Source of the DNA: Gammaproteobacteria bacterium
GTDB lineage: Bacteria > Pseudomonadota > Gammaproteobacteria > Pseudomonadales > Oleiphilaceae
Length of the DNA stretch: 8,383 bases
Direction of reading: 5' to 3'
Assembly: GCA_003695085.1 (NCBI GenBank)
Contig: RFIV01000189.1
Coordinates: forward strand, 1 to 8,383
The translations under genes were made by a program, and so were the position numbers. Below, piece by piece: positions 6,163 through 8,383 of the stretch (positions within the stretch are counted from its first letter, which is position 1; each line of letters opens with the position of its first letter). The notes beneath the pieces are model-generated. The model was not told the DNA's origin. It made no database searches and saw only the letters and a list, made by a program, of their open reading frames with translations.

Positions 6163-6945
6163 TTGCCCAAATCCATTCGCCTGCTTGCCCTGGCCATTGT
6201 GACGCTGCTGCTGGCACTGAGCACTCAGCTGCCCGCTCGCGGTGCTGAAGTCATCCGGCTGACCAACGGTGAATGGCCTCCCTATCAATCGCCTGAGCTT
6301 CCGCATTATGGCGCGGCCTCCTGGCTGGCGCAGCGCGCCTTCGAAATCGAAGGCTATCAGGTGGAGTACAGCTTCTTTCCGTGGAATCGTGCCTATTACA
6401 TGGCCCAGACAGGACAATATGACGGCTCGTTGATCTGGAGCTACTCGGAAGAACGGGCAAAGCACTTTATCTACAGCGACCCGTTCCTGTACACAAATAC
6501 TGTCTTTTTCTTCAATCGTGAAAAGCCCATTGACTGGGATCGCTGGGAAGATCTTCAAGGCCTGATAATCGGGGCCACCAGCGGCTATCACTATGGGACT
6601 GCGTTTGATGAGGCGGAGAGGAAAGGAATCTTTACGGTAGACCGCGTCTCCTCTGATGAGCTGAACCTGAAAAAACTCATCGCCGGCCGGATAGATGCCT
6701 TTCCCCTGTCACTGGATGTGGGTCGCTACATGCTTCGCACCCAATTCAATGACATTGAACGCGGGCGCCTTGACTGGCACCCCAAACCTCTCCGCAAAAC
6801 CGCTTACCATCTGATCATCAGCCGTAAATCTCCGCGTGCACAGGAGCTTGTCGACGCGTTCAATCGCGGCGTTGCCAAACTCAAGGCCAGCGGAGAATAT
6901 GAACGGATCATGCAGTCGGTACTGGAGTCCATCCGCCCGCGGTAG
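6163..6945 (+). CDS. Periplasmic solute-binding protein, SBP_bac_3 type, orphan
   Basis: The product resembles the amino-acid-type periplasmic binding proteins of ABC transporters (family 3). At 260 residues it has the usual length. A Sec signal peptide is seen: basic Lys3 and Arg6, hydrophobic core about 7-20, and likely cleavage near residue 27-28. The mature protein begins with the family-typical strand EVIRLTNGEWPPYQSPEL, followed by a two-lobed fold with the segments WAQR-like helix, DGSLIWSYSEER, FIYSDPFLYT and a central hinge near LQGLIIGATSGYHYG. The start is TTG: an in-frame TAA lies only 6 bases upstream (6157-6159), and starting later would destroy the signal peptide. GGAG at 6148-6151 is 11 bases before it, a loose spacing. 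No permease or ATPase gene is adjacent, so it may feed an unlinked transporter or act as a sensor. The ligand cannot be named. Confidence 0.82.
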   Translation: MPKSIRLLALAIVTLLLALSTQLPARGAEVIRLTNGEWPPYQSPELPHYGAASWLAQRAFEIEGYQVEYSFFPWNRAYYMAQTGQYDGSLIWSYSEERAKHFIYSDPFLYTNTVFFFNREKPIDWDRWEDLQGLIIGATSGYHYGTAFDEAERKGIFTVDRVSSDELNLKKLIAGRIDAFPLSLDVGRYMLRTQFNDIERGRLDWHPKPLRKTAYHLIISRKSPRAQELVDAFNRGVAKLKASGEYERIMQSVLESIRPR

Positions 6946-6951
6946 CGGCCT

Positions 6952-8214
6952 TCAGACCGGGAACACCAGCAAGCCCACCATTCCCCCGGCTACCATACTG
7001 CCGAATCCCAGGGCCAGCGAAAGCCGGATGGAGCGGTGGCCCGCCACCACCGCTGCGCCATACTTGAAGATGAAGTTGGCGACGAAAGCAATCACGATCG
7101 CTACCACCGCCACCCGATGGGGAATCTGCCCCTCCTGAGCCAGTTTGAGGTTGGCAATCGTAATCGCATCAACATCCGTCAACCCGGAGAAGAATGCCAC
7201 CAGGTAACTGCCCAGGCTCGCAAACTGCTCATTCATGAACGCAGACAGCCACAGCACCAGCACAAACGTCAGCGCGAACCCAACGGCCGTTTTCAACTCG
7301 GCCGGATTCTTCACCTCCGGCTGCGGCACATCCTCGGGAATCGGCTGGCCATATCGCGCGCGCAAACCGGCAAAGAGCAAGCCGGCGCACAGCCCGCCAG
7401 CCAGCCAGGGCAGCAAGGCCTTGAGCAACTCGGGGGCCAACACACTGGTGACCACTCCCACCCTGACGAACAATATGAGGTGAGACAACAAAATGATGCG
7501 TACGGCAAGCGGCGCAAAGACCGGCGTCTGCCGGCTGTAGCGCGCGTATACCAGAGTCGTGGCGGTCGTCGAAACCAGGCCACCCATCAGCCCAACCAAC
7601 ATCAGCCCGGCATGCGCCCCGAGAAAACGCAGCGCCAGATACCCGGACAGGCTGATCCCGCTGATCAATACCACGAGCCAACCAGTCTGGTACGGATTGA
7701 ATACATCATAAGGCCCGTACTGCTCATTGGGCAGGACAGGCAAGAGAATGAACGCAACCGCAGCAAACTGCAGAAAAGAAGACACATCGGTACTGTTCAG
7801 GCGGTGAGGCACCTGTCTCAGTTCCTTGCGGAAATACAGCAATGCCATTACCACAATGGCCAGCCCGCCCGGCAGAAGCGGATGTCCCAGCCATAATGCC
7901 ACGCCCAGCCCGTAGGTCATGAGCCCGGCCAGAACAGTCGTCGTATCCGGCTCGCGTGAGCGTGATTTGACCTGTGCCACGATCAGACTCGCCGCCACCA
8001 ATGTCGCCAGTACAGGCGCCATCATCCAGGAACCGGACTGCGTACCAATGTAACCACTCAAAGCGCCCGTCAACGCAATCAGCGTAAAGGTTCTGAGCCC
8101 TGCAATGGCATTGCTGTGCTTTTCACGCTCCAGGCCGATGAGAAACCCGATACCCACGGCCTGAGCAAACAAGAGCAAATGTTGAAGAGGCTGGCTTTCC
8201 GGCACAATAGTCAT
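6952..8214 (-). CDS. MgtC/SapB-family membrane protein with C-terminal DUF4010 domain
   Basis: This 420-residue inner-membrane protein is almost wholly hydrophobic, with roughly a dozen predicted helices. The N-terminal part (about 13-135) carries the MgtC-like signature GIGFLIGLEREK (21-32), followed by LRTFTLIALTGALSGYIG. The C-terminal part (about 175-415) fits DUF4010, with segments GGLVSTTATTLVYARYS (211-227) and FFSGLTDVDAITIANLKLA (341-359). MgtC proteins are linked to magnesium limitation and virulence in enterobacteria, but MgtC-DUF4010 fusions have no established substrate, so no transport function is assigned. The ATG at 8214 is preceded by only a weak GGA/AGG ribosome site. The gene converges on the binding-protein gene with 6 bases between stops and no terminator visible between them. 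It lies downstream of the tRNA-Leu on the same strand. Confidence 0.87.
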   Translation of the reverse strand: MTIVPESQPLQHLLLFAQAVGIGFLIGLEREKHSNAIAGLRTFTLIALTGALSGYIGTQSGSWMMAPVLATLVAASLIVAQVKSRSREPDTTTVLAGLMTYGLGVALWLGHPLLPGGLAIVVMALLYFRKELRQVPHRLNSTDVSSFLQFAAVAFILLPVLPNEQYGPYDVFNPYQTGWLVVLISGISLSGYLALRFLGAHAGLMLVGLMGGLVSTTATTLVYARYSRQTPVFAPLAVRIILLSHLILFVRVGVVTSVLAPELLKALLPWLAGGLCAGLLFAGLRARYGQPIPEDVPQPEVKNPAELKTAVGFALTFVLVLWLSAFMNEQFASLGSYLVAFFSGLTDVDAITIANLKLAQEGQIPHRVAVVAIVIAFVANFIFKYGAAVVAGHRSIRLSLALGFGSMVAGGMVGLLVFPV

Positions 8215-8234
8215 CCTGATCCGTGTTTTGAATC

Positions 8235-8240
8235 AGTATA
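8235..8240 (-). promoter_or_regulatory. Possible -10 box for the MgtC/DUF4010 gene
   Basis: Read on the minus strand, TATACT matches TATAAT at five of six positions and lies 20 bases before the ATG, implying a very short leader. The -35 position 17 bases upstream reads GTCTGG, a poor match, so the call rests on the -10 element alone. Confidence 0.35.
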
Positions 8241-8245
8241 ACGCC

Positions 8246-8262
8246 TCTGGCATGACGCCAGA
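8246..8262. repeat. Perfect 6-bp inverted repeat upstream of the MgtC/DUF4010 gene
   Basis: TCTGGC (8246-8251) and GCCAGA (8257-8262) surround the 5-base spacer ATGAC. No T-run follows on the minus strand, so it does not look like the tRNA terminator. It would occupy the spacer and -35 region of the promoter suggested at 8235-8240, compatible with an operator. Confidence 0.4.
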
Positions 8263-8292
8263 CTGCCTGGATCAAAATAGGAGGAAAAACAG

Positions 8293-8381
8293 TGGTGCCC
8301 GAGGCCGGAATCGAACCGGCACGGAAGGAACCTTCCGAGGGATTTTAAGTCCCTTGCGTCTACCAGTTTCGCCACTCGGGC
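8293..8381 (-). tRNA. tRNA-Leu, anticodon UAA
   Basis: On the minus strand the acceptor GCCCGAG (8381-8375) pairs with CTCGGGC (8303-8297), followed by discriminator A and an encoded CCA (8295-8293). The anticodon arm is AGGGA-CTTAAAA-TCCCT, giving anticodon TAA, which reads UUA and UUG as leucine. The T arm is GCCGG-TTCGATT-CCGGC. A long variable arm (CGGAAGG-TTC-CTTCCG) marks a class II tRNA, as expected for leucine. The length of 89 bases including CCA is normal. Its promoter lies beyond the right edge. A T-rich stretch (TGTTTTTCC on the minus strand) directly follows the CCA end and may help end transcription. Confidence 0.97.
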
Positions 8382-8383
8382 AA

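Noticed and set aside
7036..7896. 286-codon open frame on the plus strand opposite the MgtC/DUF4010 gene
   Set aside because: It is the reverse of a clearly coding hydrophobic protein and gives a low-complexity product rich in Gln, Arg and His with no domain.
8293..8381. tRNA-Leu as an attachment site for an integrated element
   Set aside because: No integrase gene and no repeated copy of the tRNA 3' end was noticed in the window, so nothing supports an insertion here.

Overview
The window holds the end of a cytochrome cd1-type denitrification cluster from a proteobacterium, most likely a gammaproteobacterium. The order nirE-nirN followed by norC-norB-norD, the single-operon look of each part and the mid-to-high-50s GC content (judged by eye) recall Pseudomonas, Marinobacter or Halomonas-type denitrifiers. 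The genus cannot be fixed from the sequence alone.

Left part (1-2218): the C-terminal two thirds of a uroporphyrinogen-III C-methyltransferase (nirE) overlaps by 10 bases the start of nirN, a periplasmic c-type cytochrome fused to a d1-type beta-propeller. Both serve heme d1 synthesis, the cofactor of the nitrite reductase NirS, which must lie outside the window to the left or elsewhere. The nir transcript ends at a strong intrinsic terminator with a TTCG tetraloop (2192-2218), preceded by a second small hairpin.

Middle part (2219-6084): a near-consensus FNR/DNR-type box (2242-2255) sits where a class II activator should sit, upstream of norC. norC and norB encode the two subunits of the short-chain, cytochrome c-dependent nitric oxide reductase (cNOR), with all expected heme and FeB ligands present. 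A GC-rich hairpin separates norB from norD, a VWA-domain protein needed for cNOR activation. NorQ, the AAA+ partner of NorD, is not in the window.

Right part (6085-8383): genes not obviously linked to denitrification. An orphan periplasmic solute-binding protein of the SBP_bac_3 type with a TTG start runs rightward and converges, 6 bases apart, on a leftward MgtC/DUF4010 multi-spanning membrane protein. A leftward tRNA-Leu(UAA) closes the window.

Together nirE/nirN (d1 heme supply for nitrite to NO) and norCBD (NO to N2O) form the nitrite-to-nitrous-oxide section of denitrification, arranged so that the NO consumer has its own anaerobic/NO-responsive promoter. I found no clear sign of a previously undescribed system here. 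The least explained items are the orphan binding protein, the DUF4010 protein and the short inverted repeats beside their putative promoters.
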